Below the pieces are notes generated by a model that was not told where the DNA came from, made no database searches, and saw only the letters and a list, made by a program, of their open reading frames with translations. Made by a program: the position numbers and the translations under genes. Of a stretch of DNA of 64,000 nucleotides, positions 33,731-45,049 are shown one piece after another (the stretch's first letter is position 1; every line of letters begins with the position of its first letter). Location: assembly GCA_033961575.1 (NCBI GenBank), contig CM066734.1, positions 84,404,501-84,468,500 of the forward strand, written 5' to 3'. Source of the stretch: Aselliscus stoliczkanus (lineage: Eukaryota > Chordata > Mammalia > Chiroptera > Hipposideridae).

Positions 33731-33861
33731 CATTGACATTTGTAAATAATTTTTATTTAAATAAATTTTAAACCTAAAAAACGTTGCAAAGAAAGCACAA
33801 TAAACGTTTGTATGCTCTGCATATAAATTAACCTTGCTTACCATGTTTACCATGTCACCAT

Positions 33862-34060
33862 ATTTGAGATATATACATATATTTGTATGTAATATATTAA
33901 TTATAATGATACTATAATATATAATTACTATATACTATAACATAATTAATATAATTATATAATATATAACTAATATATTATAATGATACTATAATAATTA
34001 ATATATTAATTATAATACTATAATATATAATTAATATATAATATTTATGTAAAATTTGCT
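33862..34060. repeat. AT-rich block with direct and inverted repeats
   Basis: About 200 bp of nearly pure A/T built from recurring 'tataatgatactataat' and 'taattaatatattaatta' units. These repeat in direct order and are partly self-complementary, so the block could extrude hairpins. Confidence 0.85.
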
Positions 34061-35089
34061 GAACCATTTGAGAATAAGTAGCTGACACCTGATTATTCAC
34101 TTCTAAACACTTCAGCATATCATTCATAACAAGCATATTTTCTTACATAAACACACTATAATTCTTAAAATTAGTATATTTAATACAGATAAATACTCTT
34201 TCTAATATACAGACCATATTAAAATTTGTCACTTGTCCCTATAATGTTCTTTATAGCAATGTTTTTCCAGTCAAGGATCACGCATTGCATTTAGTCATGG
34301 AATTAATCAGGAATTGTTTCTCAATCTCTTTTTATTTTCAATATTTTTGAGATGTACAAGCTGATTGTTTTGTAAAACATCCCATAATTTTGATTTATTT
34401 AATAGTCTCATAATTATTAGATTCAGGTTATTTATGTTTGGCAAGACTACAACATAAATTATGTTGTATTTTCAGGGCAACACATCAGGAGACTAAAGGA
34501 TTTGAATCAGTGAAATAATATAATTCTATTCATTCAAGAAAGAAAGAAAGAAAGATTATCCTGGAAATAAAGCTAAGAAACTCATAGTTAGTTCACTAAA
34601 AGTCTTTTGCAATAATCTTCCCTTCCAAAATTGTGAAGGAAGCCTGGTGAGGAAGGAATAGACGTAGTAGGTATTAAAAAGGTATACCTGACAAATCCTG
34701 TGACCAAGTCAATGCTGAGGGTGCAGCAGGAGGGAGGATCCAAATTAATAAGCAATTTGTAATGGACAAAGTGTCATTTCACATAATTAACTAGAAACAT
34801 TTTATGTTTCTCAAAAAAAAAAACACTGTAGAAATACATCCTTGAATTTTTAATTATAAAATAAATGGTTCACCCAGGCATTCCCTATTAGGAATAATTT
34901 TTTGTTTTCAATTATTCAGTATCACTATTGTATGAGCTCTCTCCTTCTCTTGCCTGTCGGGGAGAATTCTGTCTTGATCAGCTCGGTCCTGGAGCATTTG
35001 TTCAAAACAAGAGGAATGGATGACAGAGAAATAGAAAAACCTGAGGACAGCTTAATGGATTTACTCTAGAGAAGGCGGAGAGGCAGTAT

Positions 35090-35275
35090 AATGTAGTAAG
35101 AGCATGTACTCAAAAGCCAGACCTCATGGGTCTGTGTCTTATGGTCTGGGCAAATTACTTATCTTCCCTGTGCTGCAGTTTCCCCATCAATACAATGGAG
35201 ATAATAATAGTAGTGACCTCACACAGGCATTATGAGTGTTCATGCATTAATATATAAAGCATTTAAAAAAAATAT
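35090..35275 (+). repeat. MIR-type relic
   Basis: MIRb-like wording: 'tagtaagagcatgtactca', 'ctgggcaaattacttatctt', 'tgcagtttccccatcaata', 'ggagataataatagtagtg', 'atccagtacatagtgca'. Confidence 0.7.
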
Positions 35276-35656
35276 CCAGTACATAGTGCAACTACTAGTT
35301 CTTTTATTAACACTGATAGAAAAGCAATGCATCGGTATGGAAAGTAAAAGTAAAAAAGAAAGGCAAGCACCAGAGGACACTGAATTTGGGAGCATTTGGG
35401 AAGAGTAAAGTGGTAAAGTGGAAACACCTGAATATGAGACAGAAAGAACCCCAGGTAAAAGGGCAAGAGGATGGATGGGTTCCTATCCTTGGTAGATTCT
35501 GAGATTTCAGTAGAAATCCTTTGTATTTATGTTTTAGTTGTTATGTCTGGTATTTCTCAGATTGTGGCCTCAGTTAAGACAATCCTTAAGACAGAAGCAA
35601 GAAAATGAGCTTTATATGAGTTACATGATAATGTAATACATAAGCTCAGCTGTTAC

Positions 35657-35822
35657 CTCCACCACAGGGTCGGGAACACTGAGACCAGCTCTTCAAAGCC
35701 CATTCAAAAGTGTCTAATTCTTCCTGGATGACATTGTTGTTGTTGATCGTAGGTGCAGAGTCTTCATGGATGATGTACTTATATGTCAGGCTAGAGCGCG
35801 TATCATTCTCCTGAGGTATAAT
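35657..35822 (-). CDS. ADAMTS3: ADAMTS3 exon: end of spacer, start of TSP1 repeat 2
   Basis: Acceptor TACATTAG|ATTATACC, donor GGAG|GTAACA; 166 nt. Encodes the end of the spacer ([18 protein letters not shown]) with sequon NDT, then the linker and the start of TSP1 repeat 2 ([17 protein letters not shown]). Confidence 0.96.
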
Positions 35823-36172
35823 CTAATGTACACATGAAAAGATATGTAAATCACCTGAGGGAGTTTAAAATAAAAAAATTTTAATTTTGAAAAATTAAAA
35901 ATTCAGGGTATTGCTCCTAGTGAAATTGGAAGATTTTCAAGTAGTTTCTAAAAATATAGTGGTTTTGTTTCTATCAACTGAAGTATAAGTGTGGCCTGTT
36001 TAAGAAAAAAACAGCACATATATAAAATTTTGACCATTAAAATTATAAAAAAACATACACTAAGGAGTAAGAGTTTATATTATACAAAATAGTAACCTTA
36101 CAATAAGATTCACTATAAATTTCATTGTTATATATCTCCTTAGTGCGTTGAAAAATTATTCTTTAAAATAAC

Positions 36173-36720
36173 TGTTTTTGAGTCCAGTAGGACCCTTCCC
36201 TCTTCCTTTCCTCCTCATCACTGGGTCCTTGATCATCTCTGTCCCCACAATGCCTGGCTCCCAGGAGGTATATGGAAGGGTACCATCTTTGGCATATGGA
36301 TTGTTTTGAGCTTATTATTTTTGGGAAACCGTAGACACTGGAGAAGCTCTGAAAACAGAAGTTACCAGGGAAATTTACTTTAGAAAGGGAGCCTGTACCA
36401 GGAACAGGCCAATACAAGCGATCACCTGAGAGACTTATCTGCATGGCCAGGCAAAGTTTGTTTATTATACGTTTCCTCTTCTCACTGTCCTATCAATTTT
36501 CTTTGAAGCCCCAGGCCCCTATCCCTTTCCTTGGCTCAGGATGGTATATAAGCCACAATGCCTGACAGACTTTTGAGTCTCATATCCTTGTGGGGCTCCT
36601 GAATATTTGTACACACATAATTAATATTGTTTTTTTTCCTCCTGTTAATGTTTTTATGGGTGAGGGGGGTCTCAGCCAAGAACCTGGAAGGGTAGAGAAA
36701 ATTATTTTTCCTGCCCTACA
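36173..36720 (+). mobile_element. Solo ERV1-type LTR
   Basis: Runs from about 'tgtttttgagtccagtag' to '...ttcctgccctaca', i.e. TG...CA ends. Contains a TATA-like 'ggtatataagcca' (about 36543), 'gagtctcatatccttgtgg' and 'ctcagccaagaacctggaag', the latter typical of the 3' end of old gamma-type (ERV1) LTRs. No viral genes remain. The target duplication was not found, so the left end is approximate. Confidence 0.65.
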
Positions 36721-37901
36721 ATATATAGGGTATGTACATGGAATTGTACAATATACAACACTGCAGTGCTGCCATCCAATCTACATAGGGCTTTTTTTCC
36801 TTAAATATTTCTATTTGTTATTTAAAAAGTAATATTTGTTCATTGTGAAATGATTGGAAACTATGGAAAGAACATCAAATATTCTTGGTTGTTTTTCCTT
36901 CCAGACTCTTCCTGTCTGTGCTGATAATTTTGAAAGTCCAAGGAGGTTTGGTTTTAGCCCTCATCTCTGTACTGAATTTATGATCTACTCAATGTCATTG
37001 CTCATGGGGAATTAGATATTAATCATGGGGAATTTTATTTTCCTAATTAATAATACCAGGAGTAAAGGAGATTCAAGGTTTAAAAAAAAAATCCTGGAGA
37101 AAATATAAAAAGCAAATGGAAGATAAAAATATGGAATAGGGGAAGAGAGGAAGAACTTTCTGGTATTGGACCAGAATAATAGATAGCAGTATATGAATTT
37201 ATGATTTTTTAAAAATCTGTTTCCTAGTGCTGTCCATTGAAAGGGCTCTAGAAATAATGATATCCCAGTAGCAAGAAGCACACCACAGCCCAGATCTTGG
37301 TTTCTGCCATTCTCCTCCGAAAGTAACAAGAGCTCCTTGGGGAAGTGGCTGATACCAACCCTAAACCTGGAACATCTGGTTGTGCCAGAATATAAAGAAG
37401 AGCTCAAAAACTGATGTGGATGTGTCAAAAGGACATAGCGGCCTACTTGAAAGGGTCAGCCAAATTTGGGGCAATTTGAGCACCAAAATGAATAATGTCA
37501 GGAATAGACTATAATACATGCAATAGTAATTTTTAAAATCCCTGAATCTATACTCATACTCTCATACTATTACTGCCATTCATAACAATGGAATGAAAAC
37601 TATTTTAAAGGGGAGGGTGGGCAGGAAAGCTCTTATTTACAAAAGAATGCCAACTGATAAATGTTGAAAGAATGATAGAAATATTAATAGTAAAATGCCA
37701 CTTTTTAGCTATCATAAAAAACAAAAACAAAAATAAAAGAACTGTTTTTTTTATGATGATAAAGATAGCAAGGTTCTCTCCAAAAAATACACACATTGTG
37801 CAAAAATATAAGAAAAATGGAAAATCATTCATAATTCTATCAGAGAAAATCCAAGTCATTCCTATTATTTTGAGATATAACCACAAGATATTTGCATATT
37901 T

Positions 37902-37926
37902 GTGTGTGTGTGTGTGTGTGTGTGTG
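37902..37926. repeat. (GT)n microsatellite
   Basis: About twelve GT units continuing into an imperfect 'gcgtgcgcac' stretch. Confidence 0.9.
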
Positions 37927-39149
37927 CGTGCGCACCCACACATACATACTTTTCTGGACTTGCTTATTTCATTTAATGTTTTACACACGTTTCCCAAGTC
38001 AGTAAATATTCTTTGAAAACATAATTTTAAAAGCTAATATAGTGTTTAAGCCTAAAAGTAGTATTATTTAACCATTTACTTATAATAAATATTTGTATTG
38101 ATTAGAATCTATCCCCAACTTTGTGGTGATTTCTGATTTTCCTTAGGGGGCTAAAGGGTACAAATATTATTTGTAGTTCTTGTAATGGACTGGTAAATGG
38201 TCCTTCAGTATAGTTAGAAAAACTTTTACTTTCATAATGAGATAGTATATGAAAATGCCCCATTCAGCACTACATATTATATAATTCTCATCTTTGTTAA
38301 TTGAATGGGGAAAAGATTATTGTTTTAATTGCTGTTTATTTGAGAAATAATAAAATTTAATTTTCCTAAGTTTATTAATCACTTGAATTTTGTCTGCATT
38401 GTATGTTCATGTCATAACCTCTTTTTTAAAACTGGCATATATATCTTTTTTTTCTAAATAATCTATGCAGTGAGGATATTAATCTGTTTTATAATAAGCA
38501 TTGGAAATATATTCAGTTTTTTTATTCATTTTTAATTTCATTTAGAGCAAAGCATTTTTTAAATTAGTTTTTACTGACTTTCATATAACTTTCATAGGAT
38601 TATATCAATCATATAAGGGGAGAAAAGTACAATTCATTACTATTTTAAACTAAACTTTTAGAAGCAGCTTTTGTTTGAGAAATCAAGTGATCCTAAACCA
38701 CTAAAATGAAGGAATTGATTATCTGGATACTGTTCTCTTTTTCACCCCTTAGTCTTTGTTTTAAAAATCAAGTATTGGTCCTTATACTCTATTCAGATGT
38801 CTAATGCTTCCAGTCTCAAATGGCCTAGCTGCCAGGCTCCAGGGTTCCCAACAGTGGGTTCCAGTCTTTTAGAGATCTGGGGATCAAGCACTGCTTGTCC
38901 ACAACCTCCTGTCCTAGCTACAAATCTCCTTATTTCTCCAATCCCCATTGTTCCCTATGTTTACATTACTATCAGTGGACAAAGTCATGAGGTAGTCTAT
39001 CATAGCGGCTAAATGTCAGGGCTCCAACATCACATACCTGTGCAGCTAGAAAAGAATGCAGTGTAATTATACGAGTGAAACAGAGCTTCTGATCTCCAAT
39101 CATTCAAACTCAACAAGATTTAAATTAATATGTATTTTTTTGCTATAAA

Positions 39150-40270
39150 ATTATCTAACTTACAAACAGAATGGTAGTCCAGAAATAAACCCACATATAT
39201 TTAGACAATTTTTGACATGGATGAAAAGACAATATAATGAAAAGACAATTCAATGGAGAAAGGACAGTGCTTCTCAACAAATGATACTAGAAAACTGGAC
39301 ACTGGCGGTTTTAAAAATGTGTCTGCAAATACTTGGATAATTTCCTCTCCACAAATGGAGGTTAATTCTGCTTTCCTTCAGTGTGAGCTGGACTTGGTGA
39401 CTTGCTTCTAACAAACAGACAACAGCAGAAGTGATGGGATGCCACTTTAAAGATTAGATTAAAAAAGACTGAATCCTGTTTTGGTTGCACTCTTTCACTT
39501 TGTCACTCGAATCACTTGTTCTAGTAGAAGCCAGCTGCCATGTGATAGGGACACTTAAGCAGCCAATGGAGAGGCTGACATAGTGAAGATCCCAGGCCCA
39601 CCAGCCAGCACAAGAAAAAGCTTAGGAGTAATCTTCTGAGGCCTTCCAACAGCCACGTGACTCAGCTGGTAAGCAGATTGCCCCAGTTGAGCTTTGAGAT
39701 GCTCCCCACAGATGACAGCAACCTCACGAGATACCCTAAGCCAAAGCTAGCCGGTTCAGCTGCTCCCAGATACCTGACCCACAGAAACTATGAGATAATA
39801 AATGTTGCTTTGTGATTAGCCAGTAAAATTGGGGTAATTTGTTATACAGCAGTAGATAATATATACATCTGTATGCAAAATGTGAACCTAACATATCATA
39901 AAAAATTTACATAAAAATTAACTAAAAATGGTTCATAAACCTAAATTTAAAATGTAAAGTTACAGAACCTTTGCCAAAAAAAAGAGAAAATATTTTGACC
40001 TTGGATTAGGCAAAAAATCTTATATAATATCAAAATCTTGATCCATAAAAGAAAAAATTGATAAATTGGACTTCAGTAAAGTTAAAATATTTTGCTCTGT
40101 GAAAGACTAAAAGAAAGGAAACTATAGACTAGAAGAAAATATTTGGCAAATCATATATTTCACATAGGACTTATAGCAAGCATCAAACATATATAAAGAA
40201 CTCTTAAAACTGAACAAAAAGAAACAAAACAACCTACTTTAACAACGGGCAAAAGATTTGAACAGACACT
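39150..40270 (+). mobile_element. L1 fragment interrupted by an LTR
   Basis: The left part (to 39300) ends '...actagaaaactggac' and the right part resumes at about 39866 with 'atctgtatgcaaaatgtga', which are adjacent in the L1 ORF2 3' region. It then reads through typical L1 ORF2 text: 'attggacttcagtaaagtta', 'actggcaaatcatat'-like wording and 'gaacagacactttactaaa'. Broken, non-coding. Confidence 0.75.
39301..39865 (+). mobile_element. MaLR (MLT1-type) LTR nested in L1
   Basis: Old ERVL-MaLR LTR: 'gtgagctggacttggtgact', 'agaagccagctgccatgtg', 'gagataataaatgttgc', with the terminal 'ggtaatttgttatacagca' followed by 'gtagataat'. Joining its flanks restores continuous L1 sequence, so it inserted into an existing L1. 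Confidence 0.8.
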
Positions 40271-40889
40271 TTACTAAAAGGGAATAATTTTCAAAGGAAA
40301 AAAGAAACCTTGGATTTGAGTGGGAAAATTTGATTTTGGATTAGTATATTTTTTATAGAGTCTAATACATATTTGTATACAGAATCCAACAATGTTTTTC
40401 ATATCAGCTAGATGTCTTCTGCTTTCATCCATGAGGGAATAACAGAGGAGCCTTCCTGATATTAAAAACAATTAAACTGGATAGAATTATATGAGGGAAT
40501 TTTTTTTTGGCAGAGACTAGCGCAGGAAAGGACAATGATTCCTGTGAGAAGAGAAATGCCAGGTCCTGGCTTCCTGACAAGGTCAGGTTCTGCACCATTC
40601 TGGACCCTGGCACAGGGAGCAGCAGCCTCAGCCAAGACAGCAGTCTCACTGAACTGAGGAGATGGATAGCAGAGTTTGGAATTCATAGAGCAGAGTACTA
40701 AAGAAGAGGGGCTGCGTAGAGGAGTGGCCCGGAAGGCTGCATGGGTGCTACACTGAAGGTTGGGCTGTGCATGCCCTGGCCAACACACCATGCCATCTAC
40801 CAATGAGTGTCTGCTCTGGGTCTGGAAGCAGGACAGAGACACTCGGGGTCAGACAGGGCTGAGAGACAGGGGAGCTTTCATCCAGCCAG

Positions 40890-42590
40890 AGTCAAGAGGC
40901 CTCATTAACACCTCAGGTGTTCAGTGAAAGTACCAAAAGGGCCATATCATAAAAACAAGGACAAACTTGAAATAGATCAGCCTTAGTGAAGAATAAGCCC
41001 AGCCTCCAGGATCAGAAGGAACTGACAATAGCTTAACTGCCAGCCAGAACAAAACCCAACAGCCTATAAGAAGGCAATATAAACCAAAAGCCCTACTACA
41101 ACTTATCATCTATAACGTCCAGTGTACAATAAAAAAGATTGTAAGAAGCAGGAAAATGTGACTCATAAAAAAAAAGAAGCAGGACTTAAGGAAACATGAA
41201 GACACAGGACTTAAAGGAAAAGTTAGACATGAGTGAAAATATATGGAAATCTCAGTGAAGAAATAAAAATTATTTTAAAAAATGGAAATTCTAGAAAAGT
41301 ATACCATCTGACAGGAAAAATTTACTGGATGGGCTCAACAGCATATTGGAGACCACATAAGATATAGTCAGTGAGTTTGAACAGAGCTCAATAAAAATTA
41401 TCCAATCTGAAGAACAGAGAAAAAAGATTATGAAAGCATGAACAAAGCCTAAGAGACTTATGGAAAATTTCAACTGGTTTAACATACATGTAAATGAGTG
41501 CTAGGAGTAGAGAAGTGAGAGATGGAAGAAAAAAACAAACTTGAACACAGAATGGAAATTTAACCCAAATTTGGTGAAAATTTCCAACTGACAGTACCAA
41601 GATGCTTGAACTCTAAGCCGAATACATAAAAAGAACATCACAAACTAAGTATATCACAGTTAAACTGCTAAACAAACAAAACAAATTGATAAAGAAAAAA
41701 AATATTATTTAAAAGCAGCCAGAGAAAATGGACACTTTACATACGAGCAACAATATACATGAGGCTGAGTTCTCAATAGAAATGATAGATTCTAGAAGAC
41801 AGAGGTTATATGAATCAGTCAAAGATGGATTCTGTATATGGGCCTTGAGGTTATTTCTTTACCACAGGCTGAGTCCCTTTAGCTCAAAAGCCTGCTGGCA
41901 TCAAATGCAAAATTTTATGTATCCAATTGTTTTAAATGTAGCCCAAACAAGCATGGTTTTAGCCACTTAGAGGCTGCTTGCTTTGGATACTCCTGTGAAA
42001 CTGCACCCAACATCTGCTAACTGCAAATAAGAGCGTGGCTATAAGGAACCCAAGCTGCTGTTGCTGCCCTTAGAAGCTCTGTGACCCAGAGACTCTTCGC
42101 TGTGGGCCTGAATGGCATCATCTAGCACCCAAACCCCCTCTCCAGTCTCTTCTCTCCAGGAGTTCCCTTTTCTTTCTCTCCTGGATGGTGGCTCTACAAG
42201 CAAACCTGCTAAGGAATCACCAATAAAACTTGTGCGTACTACTGCCACCTCATGGGCATATCTATTTCCTTGATCAGCCCTGAAATTCCTTGAGCTCCCT
42301 ACAACAATGTAAAAACATCTTTAAAGTGCTACAAGAAAAAATAAAAATAAAAAGTAGTAACCAAAAAGTTTGTATCTAGTAAACATATCCTTTGAGAATG
42401 GGGTAAAGTAAATATATTTTCAGATAATGAAAGCTGAGATAATCCTTTGCTAGCACACATACCCACACTACAAGAAATGCTAAGGGAAGTTCTTTATATT
42501 GAAGGTAAATGACACTAGATGGACAATCAGATTTACAGGAAAAACTAAAGAGCATTGGAAATGGTAAATACGTGGGTAAATATAAAAATC
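40890..42590 (+). mobile_element. HAL1-like (half-L1) element interrupted by an LTR
   Basis: Plus-strand ORF1-like text: 'attatccaatctgaagaaca', 'gcagccagagaaaatggaca', and after the LTR 'aacatctttaaagtgctac', 'gctaagggaagttctttat' and finally 'tgggtaaatataaaa'. This is the order of L1/HAL1 ORF1 without a following ORF2. All frames are broken. Confidence 0.65.
41833..42303 (+). mobile_element. Probable solo LTR nested in HAL1-like element
   Basis: About 470 bp with TG ('tgtatatgggcc') and CA ('gctccctaca') ends, C/T-rich text and a poly(A)-like 'caccaataaaacttgtgcg' about 80 bp before the end. It interrupts the HAL1-like ORF1 text, which resumes right after it. Likely an ERV class I or II LTR. 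No target duplication was confirmed. Confidence 0.55.
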
Positions 42591-42836
42591 AATTCTTTTT
42601 CTTGTCTTAACAGATAACTAAATTCAAAAAGCCAAAAAGGATTACTAAAGTAAAAAAATCATAATACTGTGTTATTGGGTTTATAATGCATATATAATAA
42701 AATATGTGACAAAGCTGCACAAATAGTGGAGTAGGGTAGATAAATGGAATTGTAAAAAAACAAGCAAGTGAATATTCAATGTTCAAGGTCAAAGTGTTTT
42801 TCAGATAAATTACAAAGTTATAAAGTAAACCAACCA

Positions 42837-42997
42837 AGGGCCGGCCAAGTGGCTCAGTTGGTTAAGAGCTCGCTCAAGATTGTGAGCTGAGCTCTGAGCA
42901 ACAGCAATTCGATGCCCAGCCTGAGATAAGCTGTTGCTGAGCTGCCAACAGGTGGCAGGATGGCTCAGCTGAAAAAAAAAAAAAAAAAGCTAAATAA
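42837..42997 (+). mobile_element. SINE variant 26 bp from a splice donor
   Basis: GGGCCGGCCAAGTGGCTCAG head with 'gttggttaagagctc', a different body ('gagctgagctctgagcaac', 'gctgttgctgagctgcca') and an A-run, closer to classical Ves SINEs than the other copies. Flanked by TAAAGTAAACCAACCA (42821-42836) and a matching imperfect copy (about 42998-43014). The copy ends about 26 bp inside the intron from the donor of the exon at 43041. Confidence 0.85.
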
Positions 42998-43040
42998 ATA
43001 AAGTAAACAAACCACATAATGAGCCTGTAATGCCACATAC

Positions 43041-43204
43041 CAAAACAATAACAGGATCATGTAAAGGTCCATCTGTGTGAAGAGTTTCAATGTCATCTTC
43101 AATGTTATAATCCCATTCCACACCAAGATCTATGAAGGTCCGTGACTTGGCTTCTTCCCCTTTGCCATTCAAAATATAGTGACCTGTAGCCTGGTTCTTA
43201 ATAG
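43041..43204 (-). CDS. ADAMTS3: ADAMTS3 exon: spacer domain, middle
   Basis: Acceptor CTCCTTTAG|CTATTAAG, donor GTTTTG|GTATGT; 164 nt. Encodes IKNQATGHYILNGKGE, then SRTFIDLGVEWDYN and DGPLHDPVIVL, the cysteine-poor spacer used for substrate and matrix binding in this family. Confidence 0.97.
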
Positions 43205-44968
43205 CTAAAGGAGGCAAAATGAGTAACCAGCAGACATTTTATTTTATCACGGTACAGCTTTGATATTCTATAGTAAATCTATCTCTTTTTATACACCAAT
43301 GACTGTTTATTAGCAAGAAACCAATCAAAACAAGTGTTAGTTTTGATATGAGTCCCATTTCCTTTATTGGGTATTCGAAATCCTCAAGAAGCATTACTAA
43401 CTAATCAAAAACAATAGCAAGATGGTTACATAGAAGATAAAAATTAGGAAATGTTCCCATTTGCAAACATTATCAAAGAGGATAACAGTTTCTAACTCAC
43501 TCAACCTATACATTTCTTCAGAAACCTGTGAATATTTAGAAAACAATGGATACGTCTGTAATAATTAATACAAATCATGTATGCTAGTTCAGCATATAAC
43601 ATACCAGCTTTTTTACAGTGTCTCTCTTTCAACTTAGTCATATATTTATAGGCACCCAATAGAGTTGAACTAATTTTTAGGCCAACAATTAGTTCTTATT
43701 ATTGTAAAATTCCAAGGCCACATTCCCTACCTACATGCTAGAAAAAGCTGTTTACTGGTTGAAGAATTCTTAATGTATTATAGGTTTACTATATATTCAA
43801 AAATAAAATGCTTTTTCTAATGGATAAAAAAATGTCAAATGGGATTGTAAAGTTCAGAGGTGTTTATCAGCATATAAATATGTTAGAAAATAAAATTTCA
43901 TATTAACACCATTACTGAAAATGTGTAGAGAACGAGTAATTTCAGTTAAATACATTTATTCTTCTTGAGCTTTTAAACTAGTCTAATATTTCTAAGGATA
44001 ATAATCGGAATTCTAGGGTTAAAAATAAGTAATTTTAATTACTGGAAAAAAAACTGTGGCTGACTTCTAGACTGTTACAGAATGTAGTAGTGAATATAAT
44101 TTAAATACTAAAACAATTCCATAAAAATACCATAAAAAATTCATTTTTAAGTCACACATTTAGACAAGCAATTTTCTACAAATGTTTATGGGTTTGACAG
44201 ATGATGTTTTAGTTTCAGAAATCTTAATGCTTGAATAGGTCAAGGAATATGTGCAAATTATGTTTATACCTGTATACACTTTGAATATAAACCCCTTTAA
44301 AGTGACATTTCTACATGATCCTCTTATAAAGGAGAAAAAGAATCTTCTTTTGGAAATTATGCACAGCCATGCAAGTGGATCTGCATGTGTCAGTCAATAA
44401 CTAGACACATAACAGATATAGGACATTTTTCATTAGACTAATAAAATTCACATGTGGCAGCTTTTCAGTCAAGAATTTAAAATGCAATGAAAGTAAGGAG
44501 AGGCATACAGTATAGCATCAACCAAAATATCAGAACTAATTTGTCAACATAAATATGGCAAATTTTCCTGATATTATTCCTTAATTTAGTGCATTTTAAC
44601 ATATTATTTTTCTCATTTTCTTATGCAGAACAAAAATATATAACAAGTACAAATTTGCCACATGTTTTTTTTTTCTTCATTTAATAATGAACTAACCCAG
44701 GTTTCAATAAGAATTAAAGCTCTACTTTTGAATATTTCTTGTTTTAAACAAATAATAGTTGGGAGAAATGACCAATAAAAATCTCATAATGATGCATTTA
44801 TATATAATTTGAATCTTGCATATCTATGTATATGTATATACATCTATACATCTATACATATATCTATCTATAGGTAGATAGGTAGATGGTAGATAGATAG
44901 ATATGATTTCTTGACATTTCCATGTTTAAGTCTATGTTAAAGCAGAGCCAGCAGACAGGAACACTTAC
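43205..44968 (-). other. ADAMTS3 intron
   Basis: 1.8 kb, AT-rich. Contains a TATC/GATA-type simple repeat (44821-44901). No extra exon seen. Confidence 0.7.
44821..44901. repeat. TATC/GATA repeat with dyad symmetry
   Basis: 'tatctatctata' followed by 'ggtagataggtagat' and 'ggtagatagatagat': the left half is roughly the reverse complement of the right half, so the tract is an imperfect palindrome as well as a microsatellite. Confidence 0.8.
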
Positions 44969-45049
44969 CAAGAATGTGAGGAGAAGCCTCGTCTTCTTGG
45001 ATTAACACATGTCTAGCACCAGGGGGTATATCAAACATCTTAAGGTACC
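44969..45049 (-). CDS. ADAMTS3: ADAMTS3 exon: spacer domain, start
   Basis: Acceptor CATGCAAAG|GGTACC, donor CTTG|GTAAGT; 81 nt. Encodes YLKMFDIPPGARHVLIQE and DEASPHIL, beginning the spacer. Confidence 0.97.

Larger units (their letters stand above)
33078..35656 (-). other. ADAMTS3 intron with old repeats
   Basis: 2.6 kb, holding an unnamed ancient repeat (33130-33730), an AT-rich block (33862-34060), a (GAAA)n stretch near 34539-34554 and a MIR-type relic (35090-35275). Confidence 0.6.
35823..43040 (-). other. Large ADAMTS3 intron rich in nested elements
   Basis: 7.2 kb, the longest complete intron in the window. Contains a solo LTR (36173-36720), a (GT)n run (about 37902-37926), an L1 split by a MaLR LTR (39150-40270), a HAL1-like element split by another LTR (40890-42590), and a SINE next to the donor (42837-42997). 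Unassigned stretches are 36721-39150 (in part perhaps L1-like) and 40270-40890. Confidence 0.65.

Noticed and set aside
37605..38016. Frames of 114-138 codons on both strands
   Set aside because: AT-rich DNA with a (GT)n run giving His-Thr or Cys-Val repeats. Open on both strands, no recognisable domain.
36721..39149. Possible L1 3'UTR (antisense) around 37940-38340
   Set aside because: Some phrases recall old L1 antisense text ('cttatttcatttaatgtttt', 'ttatttaaccattt'), but the match is too weak to delimit.
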